Assembly (NCBI GenBank): GCA_049965515.1
Contig: JBMFWG010000017.1
Coordinates: forward strand, 1 to 40,122
Length of the DNA stretch: 40,122 nt
Reading direction: 5' to 3'
DNA from: UBA4572 sp049965515
GTDB taxonomy: Bacteria; Nitrospirota; Leptospirillia; Leptospirillales; Leptospirillaceae
Shown here piece by piece: positions 23,704 to 33,756 of the stretch. The first letter of the stretch is position 1. Every line of letters begins with the position of its first letter. The position numbers were made by a program, and so were the translations under genes. A model generated the notes under the pieces. The model was not told where the DNA came from. It saw nothing but the letters and a program-made list of their open reading frames with translations, and did no database searches.

Positions 23704-25089
23704 CTAAGCAGAAGAGGGGAGAACCGACTCCACCGCCTCCCGGAGGAGTCGGGCCATGAGCCCCACCTCCTCCACTGTGGCGGAAAGGGGGGGAATCAGA
23801 TAGAGCGTGGGCCCCAGGGGACGGATGAGAAGCCCGCTCTCCCGGGCCCTCTCCCCGATCTTCCGGGTCCATTCCTGAAGGAGCGCCGGACTCTCAACCC
23901 CCGAGGAGGTCTGACGGGGCGGAGAAAGGTCAAAGGCGGCCACCAGCCCCAGCGCCCGAAAATTATCGACATGGGGATGGCGAGTGAGGGGTTCCCATTC
24001 CGCTTCGATTCGGGCACGTTTTAAGGGGAGAGACGACAGGAGGTCCTCCCGATCGAGAACCTCCAGCACAGCCAGCGCGACCCGGCAGGCCAGGGGGTTC
24101 GCGGTATAGCTGTGGCCGTGGTAGAAGGTCCCGGGATCCTCCCGGACCGCTTCGTAGAGGGGCTCCGTAGCCAGGGTGGCCGCCAGCGGAAGATATCCCC
24201 CGGTCAGGGCCTTGCCCACGGCCAGGAGGTCGGGGATCACCCCTTCCTGCTCGCAAGCAAACAGGGTCCCCGTCCGGCCAAAGCCGGTGGCGACCTCGTC
24301 GGCGATCAGAAGGAGCCCTTCGCTTCGCGCCGCCTCGGCGATGCGGGAGAGGAATCCCCGGGGCCAGACGATCATCCCTCCCGCCGCCTGGAGAAGGGGC
24401 TCCACCATGACCGCCACCAGCTCCTCTCGGTGAGAGCGGATCTGCTCGACCGCCACGTCGGCGCAGGCGAGTCGGCACCCCGGGTGGACAAGCCCCAGGG
24501 GACACTGGGCGCAATCGGGGGCCGGAGCCGTGACCGACGGCCGGACGAGGGGACCGAAGACAGCATGGAAGCGCTCGATGGCTCCCGCTCCCACGGCGCC
24601 TAAGGTATCTCCGTGATAGCCCCGCTCCAGGGAGAAGAATCGGGATGGCGGAGTTCGGCCCTTTTTTTTGGCCCGGTTTCTCATGGCCAGAAAGGCCAGC
24701 TTCATGGCGATTTCAACGGCGGTCGACCCGTTGTCGGAGTAGAAGACGCGGGTCAGCCCCGGGGGAGAAAGGGCGAGAAGCTTCTCCCCCAGAAGAACGG
24801 CCCCTTCGTGGGTTGCGCCCAGGAAGGTGGAGTGGGCGATAAGGCCGGTCTGGTGAGAAAGGGCCCGATCGAGCTCGGGCCTTCGATGGCCCAGAAGGTT
24901 CACCCAGAGAGAGGCCGTGCCATCGAGCATCCGGTGGCCATTCATGTCGGTGAGCCAGACGCCCTCCCCCGAGACGATGACGGGAGGATCCTCTCTCTCC
25001 CACCGGGAGAGGTCGGCAAAGGGGTGCCAAAGGTTCTCTCGGTCGGAGCAGACAAGCTCCTCCCGTGTCCTCAATTGATGTAGACTCAT
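23704..25089 (-). CDS. bioA: Adenosylmethionine-8-amino-7-oxononanoate aminotransferase BioA
   Basis: BioA makes 7,8-diaminopelargonate from KAPA with SAM as amino donor in biotin synthesis. ATG 25089 gives 461 residues starting just before ENLWHPF, the BioA opening; a longer frame runs to 25209 but would overlap the divergent patatin gene. Class III PLP features are present: YSDNGSTAVE, ERGYHGDTLGA, D264 in IADEV and the PLP lysine K293 in AVGKALTGGYLP. Four cysteines (C193, C196, C205, C209) form an insertion seen in some BioA proteins. No other biotin gene lies in the window. Confidence 0.92.
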   Translation of the reverse strand: MSLHQLRTREELVCSDRENLWHPFADLSRWEREDPPVIVSGEGVWLTDMNGHRMLDGTASLWVNLLGHRRPELDRALSHQTGLIAHSTFLGATHEGAVLLGEKLLALSPPGLTRVFYSDNGSTAVEIAMKLAFLAMRNRAKKKGRTPPSRFFSLERGYHGDTLGAVGAGAIERFHAVFGPLVRPSVTAPAPDCAQCPLGLVHPGCRLACADVAVEQIRSHREELVAVMVEPLLQAAGGMIVWPRGFLSRIAEAARSEGLLLIADEVATGFGRTGTLFACEQEGVIPDLLAVGKALTGGYLPLAATLATEPLYEAVREDPGTFYHGHSYTANPLACRVALAVLEVLDREDLLSSLPLKRARIEAEWEPLTRHPHVDNFRALGLVAAFDLSPPRQTSSGVESPALLQEWTRKIGERARESGLLIRPLGPTLYLIPPLSATVEEVGLMARLLREAVESVLPSSA

Positions 25090-25146
25090 AGCGTCGATGC
25101 CTCGCCAATGGATCACAATGTCTGGATGAAAGAAGGGAGCTGACTG

Positions 25147-25962
25147 TTGGACAGGGACATTCGCCCCATCCTCGTCCTCTCCGGCGGAGCGGCCCGGGGG
25201 GTGGCCCACCTCGGGGTCCTCGCCGCCATGGAGGAGAGGGGGCTCAGGCCCAAGGCGATCGTGGGGACCAGCGCCGGAGCCTTGGCCGGGGCCCTCTATT
25301 CGTCATGGGATTGTACCACAGGGACGCCCCTGGCTCTCATCCGGGATCTGACCCCCCGCAGGATCCTTCGCTTCGCCTTCTCCCGCCGGGGAATCTTCTC
25401 CGGCGATCGTGTCCGGGAACTCCTTGAAGAAGCCCTCCCCCGGCGGCGATTCGAGGAGCTCCCCGTTCCCCTTTATGCCGTGGTCACAAACTGGAGCCGA
25501 AGGACTCTCGAGACCCTTTCCCAGGGAGAGATCGCCCCGGCCGTGGCGGCGAGCTCGGCCCTTCCGCCGCTCTTCACCCCGGTGACGCTGGGAGGAATGG
25601 ACTATCTCGACGGCGGGGTCCTCTCGATCCTGCCAGCCCGGGAAGCCCGGCGAATCTTCCCCGGGGAGGTCATTGTCGGCGTCGATGTCAACGTCCATCC
25701 CGGGGAGAAGGGGAGGGGAACGCTCCGGAGCCGCTCGCGGGAGAACTGGCTGACCATGGCTACCGGTCCCCTGTGGCTCTCGGTCGCCCGGGCGTCCCTT
25801 CTTGAGCGCACATTTGCCGACGCGACCCTTCTTGTTCCCACGGGAAGCCATCCCCTTTTCTCCCTCTCCTCCATAGAAGAAATCTATGGAATCGGGTATA
25901 ATACAGCGTTGGATTTTTTTCGCCGAAAAGAAGAAGAAGGAGTGATTTTCGGCAAATTCTAA
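25147..25962 (+). CDS. Patatin-like phospholipase (RssA/NTE-type)
   Basis: A 271-residue patatin-domain serine hydrolase starting at TTG 25147 behind AGGGAG. The oxyanion-hole motif SGGAARG is at 12-18, the nucleophile elbow GTSAG has S42, and the dyad aspartate is D155 in DYLDGG. There is no signal peptide or barrel domain, so it is a cytosolic type like RssA/YchK. It may hydrolyse membrane phospholipids; the physiological substrate is unknown. It is divergent from bioA with a 57-base gap. Confidence 0.9.
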   Translation: MDRDIRPILVLSGGAARGVAHLGVLAAMEERGLRPKAIVGTSAGALAGALYSSWDCTTGTPLALIRDLTPRRILRFAFSRRGIFSGDRVRELLEEALPRRRFEELPVPLYAVVTNWSRRTLETLSQGEIAPAVAASSALPPLFTPVTLGGMDYLDGGVLSILPAREARRIFPGEVIVGVDVNVHPGEKGRGTLRSRSRENWLTMATGPLWLSVARASLLERTFADATLLVPTGSHPLFSLSSIEEIYGIGYNTALDFFRRKEEEGVIFGKF

Positions 25963-25984
25963 GCGCTATTGCCAGAACCTTTCA

Positions 25985-26022
25985 CCTTCCGGAAGGAAGG
26001 GGAAGGGGGGACCGTGGTCCCC
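25985..26022. other. Adjacent palindromes between patatin and ligase genes
   Basis: CCTTCCGGAAGG at 25985-25996 is a perfect 12-base palindrome. GGGGACC at 26007-26013 faces GGTCCCC at 26016-26022. They fill the 94-base spacer before the ligase gene; no T-run follows, so a terminator is only possible for the patatin gene. Confidence 0.35.
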
Positions 26023-26056
26023 TGGCACGACCCCACCGACAGGCCCGGAGAACCAT

Positions 26057-27298
26057 GTGAGCCCTCTCATGTCCAAGCTGACAGACGAAAGGTTGTTCTA
26101 TGCCATCTTTTCTGTCTTTGTCTTTAACCTCCCCTTCTCCGAGGCCCTGAAGGAGACCTTTCTCGTCCTCTCCTTCCTGCTGGTCCTGCTTCACCTCCGG
26201 GATCGCGCCTATGAGCCGGCTCCCCGCATCCTGATCCTGGGGCTCCCGGTCTTCCTCTTTACCCTCTCGTCCCTTCTTTCGGCCCTTCACTCCCTCAACA
26301 CCCACCAGGCCCTTCGGGGATTCTGGGGGGATCTGGAGACCCTGATGTCCTGGGTGGTCTTTTCGGGAGCGTTCCTCCTCTTCCCGGACCGCGCCCGCAC
26401 CTTCCGGATCTCCCTTGTCGCCCTGGCCACGGGACTAGCCGCCGGAGCTGCCGTCGGCCTCTACAAGATGATAGCCCTGGGGGATCCCAACATGGAGATG
26501 ATGAACCTCGGCGACAAGAATTCGTCGGCCCAGTTCATCTCCACCTCCTTCCTTCTTTTTCTGGGGGCCTGGACCCTTCCGAAACTCTCGGGGCTCACCT
26601 GGAAGTTCTTCCTGCCGCTTCTCCTGCTTCTGGCCGGAAGCCTCCTCCTGTGCCATGCCCGAGCCTTTCTGATTTCCATTCCCGTGGCCTCGGCGGCGCT
26701 TCTTCTCATTGGCCGCCACTGGAAAATCCTGGGGGGAGTCCTCGCGGCCATGGCCGCCGGGGCGGGCCTTCTGTATTCCCTCTCTCCCCATCTTCAATGG
26801 GAGATGGCCTCGGTCATCGCCCCCACGAAGGATGGGTCCTTCACCAGCCGTTATGAGGCGTGGGCCGGGGCCCTTCAGATCTTCCACGACCACCCTCTTT
26901 TGGGAATAGGGCCTGACACCTTCCAGATGGCCAATATTCACAAGATCTATCGCCTCCCGGATTTTGCCTCCCACGGCCACAACATTTTCTTCAACCTTCT
27001 CGCCGAATACGGTCTTTTGGGGGTCATCTCCTTCGCCCTGATCCTCTTTGTCTGGTCGGGGCGGATCCTTCGGGACAAGGATCCGTCGGAGACGATGCGA
27101 CTTCTGAAGGGGATGACCGTGGGATTTCTGCTCAATCTCCTGCTCGCGGGTCTCGCCCATCCCATGTGGGGGGGTTCCTTCTCCCTTCTCTTTATGTTTA
27201 TCATGGCCTATGTCCTCGTGACGGAAGAGCGGATCGGGACGGGACTGCGACAAGGTACCGTTCTCCACTCCGTTCCTGTTTTCCGCCGCCACCATTAG
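26057..27298 (+). CDS. O-antigen ligase / Wzy-family membrane protein (WaaL-like)
   Basis: A 413-residue multi-pass membrane protein with about ten to twelve hydrophobic segments. The large periplasmic loop (about 240-310) contains an Arg in SRYEAW (R265) and the SHGHNIFFNLLAEYGLLG region (H305-H308), the Wzy_C/WaaL hallmark that binds the polyprenyl-PP glycan and acceptor. GTG 26057 with CGGAGAA upstream is the likely start; ATG 26069 is four codons in. Ligase and polymerase cannot be told apart by eye, but the LPS-core setting favours a ligase. Confidence 0.83.
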   Translation: MSPLMSKLTDERLFYAIFSVFVFNLPFSEALKETFLVLSFLLVLLHLRDRAYEPAPRILILGLPVFLFTLSSLLSALHSLNTHQALRGFWGDLETLMSWVVFSGAFLLFPDRARTFRISLVALATGLAAGAAVGLYKMIALGDPNMEMMNLGDKNSSAQFISTSFLLFLGAWTLPKLSGLTWKFFLPLLLLLAGSLLLCHARAFLISIPVASAALLLIGRHWKILGGVLAAMAAGAGLLYSLSPHLQWEMASVIAPTKDGSFTSRYEAWAGALQIFHDHPLLGIGPDTFQMANIHKIYRLPDFASHGHNIFFNLLAEYGLLGVISFALILFVWSGRILRDKDPSETMRLLKGMTVGFLLNLLLAGLAHPMWGGSFSLLFMFIMAYVLVTEERIGTGLRQGTVLHSVPVFRRHH

Positions 27299-27322
27299 CT
27301 CCGGCCTGAAGGAGACGCCCCC

Positions 27323-28356
<1,034 letters not shown>

Positions 28357-28360
<4 letters not shown>

Positions 28361-29052
28361 GGACGGTCGGCATCGTTCTCGCGGCAGGAGGGCAGGGGCT
28401 TCGGATGGGGACCCCGATTCCCAAACAGTTTCTTGAGATCGACGGCCTCCCCGTCTACCGGAAGGCCCTTCTTCCCTTTCTGGAAAGCCCTGGAGTAGGG
28501 GCCATCGCCCTCGGAATGCCAAAGGCCTATGCCGACAAGGTCAAAAGCGATCTTGCGGCAGACTACCCCGACCGAATCGCTTCGGGACGGCTCGACGTCT
28601 TCGTGGGAGGGGCGCGTCGTCAGGATACGGTGGACCGGGGGGTCCGCCTACTCTTCGAGCGCTTCCCGGAGCTCTTCGGCGCCCTTGTCCATGATGCCGC
28701 CCGACCCTTTCTCTCCGCCGAGATCCTGGCCGAGACCCTCCGGGCCCTCGGCGAGGGAAAAGCCGTGGGGGTCGGCGTTCCTGTGGCCGATACCCTCTGG
28801 CGGACAGAACGGTCCGAAGGACCCCTGGTGCGGGTTGCAGAAATCGTTCCCCGAGACAATATGGTGGCGGCCCAGACCCCCCAGGGCGGTCCCCGGGACC
28901 TTTTTCTGGCAGCCCTTGACCAGGCCCGCCTCGAAGAACGAGAATTTACTGATGAGGCCAGCCTTTTCCTCGGGGCGGGGATCCCGTTCCATCTGGTCCT
29001 GGGCTCCGGACGCAACCGGAAGATCACAAGGCCGGAGGATCTTTCCCTCTAG
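28357..29052 (+). CDS. ispD: 2-C-methyl-D-erythritol 4-phosphate cytidylyltransferase IspD
   Basis: IspD activates MEP with CTP in the non-mevalonate isoprenoid pathway, which ultimately makes the C55 carrier used by the glycan genes nearby. The 231-residue product has the nucleotide-binding VLAAGGQGLRMG at the N-terminus with PKQFLEIDG, then VHDAARPF, GVPVADTLW and AAQTPQGG, all diagnostic. GTG 28357 overlaps the PIN-TRAM stop (GTGA). Confidence 0.95.
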
Positions 29053-29068
29053 GCCCAAGGCTCCGGCC
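29030..29068. other. Inverted repeat across the ispD stop
   Basis: GGCCGGAG (29030-29037) pairs perfectly with CTCCGGCC (29061-29068) across a 23-base loop. A second pair, GCCCAG 29107-29112 with CTGGGC 29125-29130, lies in the 130-base ispD-ispF spacer, which has no gene. Neither has a proper T-run; attenuation or RNA stabilisation is possible. Confidence 0.3.
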
Positions 29069-29182
29069 ATAGGTCTGGGATAGAGGGATACTCACGGATC
29101 GACAATGCCCAGCTCCTCCGGATCCTGGGCTTGGGTCTTTCAGTCTCACCTCAAACCCTGTTGATGAAAGGAATCCCGCGCA

Positions 29183-29668
29183 ATGATCCGGGTCGGTCAG
29201 GGGGTCGATGTCCACCCCTTCAAAGAAGGCAGGCCCCTGGTTCTGGGGGGTGTCACGATTCCCCATGACCGGGGTCTCGACGGCCACTCCGATGCCGATG
29301 CCGTCATCCACGCCCTGTGCGACGCCCTTCTGGGAACCCTGGCACTGGGGGACATCGGCCACCACTTTCCCCCCTCGGATCCCCGATACAAGGGCAAGGA
29401 CAGCCGCTTCTTCCTTCGGGAGGTGGCGGGGCTTCTGCGGGGCCGCGGGTACCGCCCTCATCAGGTCGACATTACCATCCTTGCCGAACGTCCCCGAATT
29501 TCTCCGCACATTCCGGCCATGACCGCCGAGCTCTCCGCCTGCCTCGGAATCGCCGGGGGCGATGTCTCCATCAAGGCCACGACAACCGAGCGAATGGGAT
29601 TTACCGGACGGGAAGAGGGGATTGCCGTCTGGGCGGTGGCTACCGTTGTGGAGATGTCGTCCCCGTGA
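29183..29668 (+). CDS. ispF: 2-C-methyl-D-erythritol 2,4-cyclodiphosphate synthase IspF
   Basis: IspF cyclises CDP-ME-2-phosphate in the MEP pathway. The 161-residue protein is of normal length. Zinc ligands are D9 and H11 (VDVHPF) and H43; GHSDADAV, GDIGHHFPPSDP and the C-terminal KATTTERMGFTGREEGI are intact. ATG 29183 is preceded by AAAGGAA. It is separated from ispD by 130 bases but coupled to cysE by GTGA. Confidence 0.95.
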   Translation: MIRVGQGVDVHPFKEGRPLVLGGVTIPHDRGLDGHSDADAVIHALCDALLGTLALGDIGHHFPPSDPRYKGKDSRFFLREVAGLLRGRGYRPHQVDITILAERPRISPHIPAMTAELSACLGIAGGDVSIKATTTERMGFTGREEGIAVWAVATVVEMSSP

Positions 29669-30384
29669 GCCGGGCCTGTACCTCCGCCGAAGGGGTGACG
29701 CATCTCAAGTCGGCCTCATTTCGGGAGATCCTCTCCCGGGACTTCGGGGCGGTGTTCGAACGCGATCCGGCTGCCCGGAGCCGCTGGGCCGTCCTCCTGA
29801 CATATCCGGGGTTTCATGCCGTTGTTCTTTACCGGATTGCCCATGCCCTCTACCGCCGCAGGAGGACGCTTTCCGCCCGCCTCCTCTCGCTTCTTGCCCG
29901 ATTCCTCACCGGTGTGGAGATCCATCCGGCGGCCACTATCGGGTCCGGATTCTTCATTGACCACGGCATGGGGGTTGTCATCGGAGAGACGACGATCATC
30001 GGTGAGGATGTGACCCTCTATCAGGGGGTGAGCCTTGGAGGAACCGGAAAGGAAAAGGGACAGAAACGCCACCCCACATTGGGGAATCATGTTCTTGTGG
30101 GCGCCGGCGCCAAGATCCTGGGAAACATCACAATCGGCGAGGGCGTCCGGGTTGGCTCCAACGCCGTGGTCCTTCGGTCGATTCCCCCGCATTCCACCGT
30201 GGTGGGGATCCCCGGACGGGTCGTCCGAAGCAAGGAGCCGGGCTACCCCGAGTGGACACTGAACCACCAGGACATGCCCGACCCGACCCAGGAGCGTCTC
30301 GAGTATCTTGAAAAGACCGTGGCACAACTCTCTTGCGAGCTTCGCCAGCTCAGGGGATCTTCCGGAGACGCCACCCCGGAATGA
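29665..30384 (+). CDS. cysE: Serine O-acetyltransferase CysE
   Basis: CysE makes O-acetylserine from serine and acetyl-CoA, the first step of cysteine synthesis. GTG 29665 overlaps the ispF stop (GTGA), giving 239 residues; GTG 29695 is an alternative. An N-terminal helical part (to about 82) precedes the left-handed beta-helix: GVEIHPAATIG, FIDHGMGVVIGET with the catalytic-type H100, YQGVSLGGTGK, and KRHPTLG. The C-terminal tail has a short coiled-coil-like stretch (RLEYLEKTVAQLSCELRQL). It resembles the EpsC-type shorter CysE. Confidence 0.93.
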   Translation: MSRACTSAEGVTHLKSASFREILSRDFGAVFERDPAARSRWAVLLTYPGFHAVVLYRIAHALYRRRRTLSARLLSLLARFLTGVEIHPAATIGSGFFIDHGMGVVIGETTIIGEDVTLYQGVSLGGTGKEKGQKRHPTLGNHVLVGAGAKILGNITIGEGVRVGSNAVVLRSIPPHSTVVGIPGRVVRSKEPGYPEWTLNHQDMPDPTQERLEYLEKTVAQLSCELRQLRGSSGDATPE

Positions 30385-30947
30385 ATGGTCTGGCCTCCCT
30401 CGATCTCTCCCTCTACCATAATATCCTCTACGCCCCCCATCCGCCCTGGCTGAACGCGACCTTCATTTTCGTGACGCGTCCGGAGAACTTCGTGGTGGGG
30501 CTCGTCGTGGCGGTCTTTTTTCTTCTCTTGTGGGGCGGCGGACGGGGACGGGCCCTTGTCCTCTCCGCCGGAGTGGGAGTGGCACTCTCCGATCCGCTGG
30601 CCAGCCGCATTCTCAAGTCCCTCTTTCACCGGATCCGTCCCTGCCACGGAGAGTCCCCGGCTCATCTTCCTCTCGGATGCTCCGACTCCTACAGCTTCCC
30701 CTCCAGCCATGCCGTCAATATCTTTTGCGAGGCGACGATCATTTCCCTGATTTATCCACGGGCCACCCCCTATGCTGCCGTCTTCGCCGCCATCGTGGGA
30801 TATTCTCGAGTCTACCTCGGGGTCCACTACCCCTTCGATGTCATGGGGGGAGCCGCTATCGGAGTGGCCACGGGGATCTTTGTGGTTCGGGTTCTCTCCC
30901 GGATTCCCGTCCTGTCCCCTCTCTTTTCCGGTTCCCCCCGTCCATGA
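30381..30947 (+). CDS. PAP2-family phosphatase (candidate undecaprenyl-diphosphate phosphatase)
   Basis: A 188-residue membrane phosphatase with about five hydrophobic segments. The three PAP2 motifs are intact: K79-x6-R86-P87, PSSH at 107-110, and SR-x5-H149-x3-D153. BacA-independent PAP2 enzymes such as PgpB and YbjG dephosphorylate C55-PP to regenerate the carrier, or remove phosphate from lipid A. ATG 30381 overlaps the cysE stop (ATGA). It is coupled to the GT39-type gene that follows, suggesting carrier recycling. Confidence 0.88.
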   Translation: MNGLASLDLSLYHNILYAPHPPWLNATFIFVTRPENFVVGLVVAVFFLLLWGGGRGRALVLSAGVGVALSDPLASRILKSLFHRIRPCHGESPAHLPLGCSDSYSFPSSHAVNIFCEATIISLIYPRATPYAAVFAAIVGYSRVYLGVHYPFDVMGGAAIGVATGIFVVRVLSRIPVLSPLFSGSPRP

Positions 30948-32530
30948 GGACCTTTCTCCAATCCCTTTCGCCCCGGCGCTTTCTCCTTCTCTCCGGGGGA
31001 CTCCTCCTGCTTCCCACCCTCTTTCGCCTCTTCATGATCGGCCGCTTCGATCTGGGCAACGATGAGGCGCACTACTTCATGTATGCCGCCCATCCTTCGG
31101 CGAGCTACTACGATCACCCGCTCATGGTGGCTCTCCTGATCCGGACCGGCATGGCCCTGGCCGGCTGGAATGCCTTCGGTGTCCGCCTCTTTGCCCCGCT
31201 TCTCTTCCTTCTCTCCACGATCCTGTTGACTATGATCTCCCTTCGCCTTTTCCCTTCCCGGGGAATGCTGACGGGAAGCCTCCTGCTCCTCAATGCCGTG
31301 CCTTTGTTTGGCTATCTGGGCTCCATGCTGATGCTTCCCGACGCTCCGCTCTCGGTCTTCTGGCTCCTTCACCTTCTTGTGGCCACCGTTCTCTTTTCCC
31401 GCTATGAGGCCCTGGACACAAGAACGCGCTTTGGTGGATGGCTTCTTCTGGGAGCCACCTTTGGCCTCGCCCTTCTCTCAAAATACAATGGCGTCCTTCT
31501 GGCGGCCGGAACCTTCCTCTTTCTGGCCGCCTCAAGACGCCATCGCTTTCTCCTTCTCTCTCCGGCCCCCTATCTGGCACTGGGAGCGGGCCTCCTGGTC
31601 GCCACGCCACTCTTCTACTGGAACGCGACCCACGGATGGGCCTCCTTCGCCTTCCAGGGAAATCACGGACTCGGCTCCTTCGAATGGCACTTTTCCTGGG
31701 TTCCCTTCTACCAGATGGTCTTCGGACAGCTGGGTTATGTCTCTCCCATTCTCTTTGTTCTTCTCGTGTACGCCCTCTGGTCCTTCAGGAAATTCAGCGT
31801 CCCGCCTCCGGACGGAGCGGACCCGGTCACCCTGAAGCTTTTGTGGATCTTCTCCGTGGTTCCGCTCCTCTTTTTCAATGCCATCGGTCTTCTCCATCCG
31901 ATCCTTCCCCACTGGCCAGCGATGGGCTATCTCACGGCCCTCCCTCTCCTGGCACTTCTCTGGGTCCAGCCGAACCGGAAGCGCCTCTCCTCCTGGGCCC
32001 TCGGTGGAGTCGCTCTGGGAGCGACCCTCGCCCTTCTGACGACCCTTCAGCTCTTCTTTCGGCCAGTGGTCCTTCCTCCCTCCGTCCCTCTCTGGGTCGA
32101 TATCACCAACGATCTCTTCGGATTTCGAGAGCTAGCCGGGGTGGTCCGTCAGGAAATGGCCCGCCACCCCGGACGGGTCACTCCCCATTTTTTCTTTGCC
32201 GCCGAACACTTCAATACGGCGGACCTTCTGGCCTTTTATCTGGACCAGCCTTACCATACAATATGTCTGTCCCATGAGATCACCGGCTTCGACTTCTGGA
32301 CCGATCCCCAGCGCTTTATTGGCGAAAACGGACTCTTTGTCTCGACCGACAAGTACCGGGTCGATCCGAGGACCTTTTATCCTCCCGGAACCTTCGACCG
32401 GGTGATCCCCCTCAAACCCTTTGTGGTCATGAGACGAGGACATCCGGCCCGCATCTTCTACATGGACTGGCTTATCGGATTTCACCGGATTCCCTTCCGG
32501 ATTCCGCCCTCGAAGAAAGGACATTCGTGA
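30944..32530 (+). CDS. GT39/PMT_2-type glycosyltransferase, ArnT-like (first copy)
   Basis: A 528-residue integral membrane glycosyltransferase that would use a polyprenyl-phosphate sugar donor at the periplasmic face. ATG 30944 overlaps the PAP2 stop (ATGA). The first periplasmic loop has GNDEAHY with the D40-E41 catalytic-type pair and YYDHPL (D57), as in PMT_2/ArnT proteins. About ten hydrophobic segments follow, then a soluble C-terminal part of about 160 residues. Acceptor may be lipid A, a core sugar or protein; not determinable here. Confidence 0.85.
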   Translation: MRTFLQSLSPRRFLLLSGGLLLLPTLFRLFMIGRFDLGNDEAHYFMYAAHPSASYYDHPLMVALLIRTGMALAGWNAFGVRLFAPLLFLLSTILLTMISLRLFPSRGMLTGSLLLLNAVPLFGYLGSMLMLPDAPLSVFWLLHLLVATVLFSRYEALDTRTRFGGWLLLGATFGLALLSKYNGVLLAAGTFLFLAASRRHRFLLLSPAPYLALGAGLLVATPLFYWNATHGWASFAFQGNHGLGSFEWHFSWVPFYQMVFGQLGYVSPILFVLLVYALWSFRKFSVPPPDGADPVTLKLLWIFSVVPLLFFNAIGLLHPILPHWPAMGYLTALPLLALLWVQPNRKRLSSWALGGVALGATLALLTTLQLFFRPVVLPPSVPLWVDITNDLFGFRELAGVVRQEMARHPGRVTPHFFFAAEHFNTADLLAFYLDQPYHTICLSHEITGFDFWTDPQRFIGENGLFVSTDKYRVDPRTFYPPGTFDRVIPLKPFVVMRRGHPARIFYMDWLIGFHRIPFRIPPSKKGHS

Positions 32531-33756
32531 CGGAAAGGCTTTCAAAAGACGAAGGACGCCCCTCCCTCCCCGACGGCTGGCGGGATTTTAGCCGCGAGGC
32601 CGGAGAGGGGAGCTTCCCCGTGGCCCTCGACTGCCGCCACTATATCGGAGACCGTCCCTGTCGTTTCGCCCGAACCTGCGAAGGCTGCCCCGAATATTCC
32701 CCCCAGGGATTCAGGATTCTGGTTCTGAAGACCGGCGCCCTGGGAGACGTTCTCCGGACAACCATCCTGCTGGGGGGAATCAGGCGGGCCCATCCCCACT
32801 CCCATATCACCTGGATCACCGCTCCGGGAGCCCTTCCCCTCGTTCCCTCCTCTCTGGTCGACAGGATCTGGACTCTCTCCCCCCAGATGCTCTTTCGCCT
32901 TCATGTGGAGCACTTCGATCTGGTCCTCTCCCTGGACAAGGAGCCCGAGGTGGCCGCCCTGGCCATGGTGGCCCATGCCACCGACAAGAGGGGAATGGGG
33001 CTTGATGCCCGGGGCGCCGTCTATCCCCTCAACCCGGAGATGGCCTACTACTTCCGTCTCGGACTCGACAACCCGGAAAAGTTCTACGGCAACACCCGCA
33101 CCTATCCCGACCTTTTGGCCCGGGCGGTGAAAATTCCTTACGACCGGGAGATCGACGACTACCATCTTGACGTCTCTTCCCGGGACCTCGAAACGGCCCG
33201 CCGCCTTCTGGCGGGACAGGGGCTGTCTTCCTCCGATCCCCTCGTCGGACTCAATACCGGGGCCGGGGGCGTCTTCGTGAACAAGGACTGGACGGTTCTT
33301 GGCTACCTCGAGCTGATCCGGGAGCTTGAAAAGGCCAAAATCCCCGTTCTCCTTCTGGGAGGCGACCGCGAGTCCACCCGAAATGCTGAAATCGCCCGCC
33401 GGATCACCAGCCCTTACGTCAAGGAGGCCGGCTCGAATCTCTCTCTCGGAGTCTTCTCGGCCCTGGTCTCCCTCTGCTCCGTCGTGGTCACCGGAGATAC
33501 CCTGGGAATGCACGTGGCGCTGGCCACCGGGCGCCCCGTCGTCGCCATCTTCGGATCCACCCAGCCCCATGAGATCGAACTCTTCGGACGGGGCGAGAAG
33601 ATCGTGACGCCTCTTTCCTGCGCCCCCTGCTACCGCCGCACCTGTGACATCCATCCCTCCTGCATGGAGGCAATCGACGCCCGGCAGGTTTACGAGGCGG
33701 TAGCGCGCCAGCTTGAGGCAGCCCATTCGAAAAATAGGGGGAGGACATCCTCGTGA
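32527..33756 (+). CDS. GT9 glycosyltransferase with N- and C-terminal Cys clusters
   Basis: A 409-residue GT9 protein starting at GTG 32527 (GTGA overlap). Residues 1-60 precede the GT-B fold and contain four cysteines (C36, C45, C51, C54) in a DCRHY-GDRPC-CEGC pattern. The fold starts ILVLKTGALGDVLRTT; LNTGAGGVFVNKDW, VTGDTLGMHVALA and AIFGST are the C-domain motifs. The tail carries CAPC-x4-C-x5-C. Six GT9 genes are present in this window, but only this one has the N-terminal cluster and lies away from the heptose operon. Donor and acceptor unknown. Confidence 0.85.
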   Translation: MTERLSKDEGRPSLPDGWRDFSREAGEGSFPVALDCRHYIGDRPCRFARTCEGCPEYSPQGFRILVLKTGALGDVLRTTILLGGIRRAHPHSHITWITAPGALPLVPSSLVDRIWTLSPQMLFRLHVEHFDLVLSLDKEPEVAALAMVAHATDKRGMGLDARGAVYPLNPEMAYYFRLGLDNPEKFYGNTRTYPDLLARAVKIPYDREIDDYHLDVSSRDLETARRLLAGQGLSSSDPLVGLNTGAGGVFVNKDWTVLGYLELIRELEKAKIPVLLLGGDRESTRNAEIARRITSPYVKEAGSNLSLGVFSALVSLCSVVVTGDTLGMHVALATGRPVVAIFGSTQPHEIELFGRGEKIVTPLSCAPCYRRTCDIHPSCMEAIDARQVYEAVARQLEAAHSKNRGRTSS

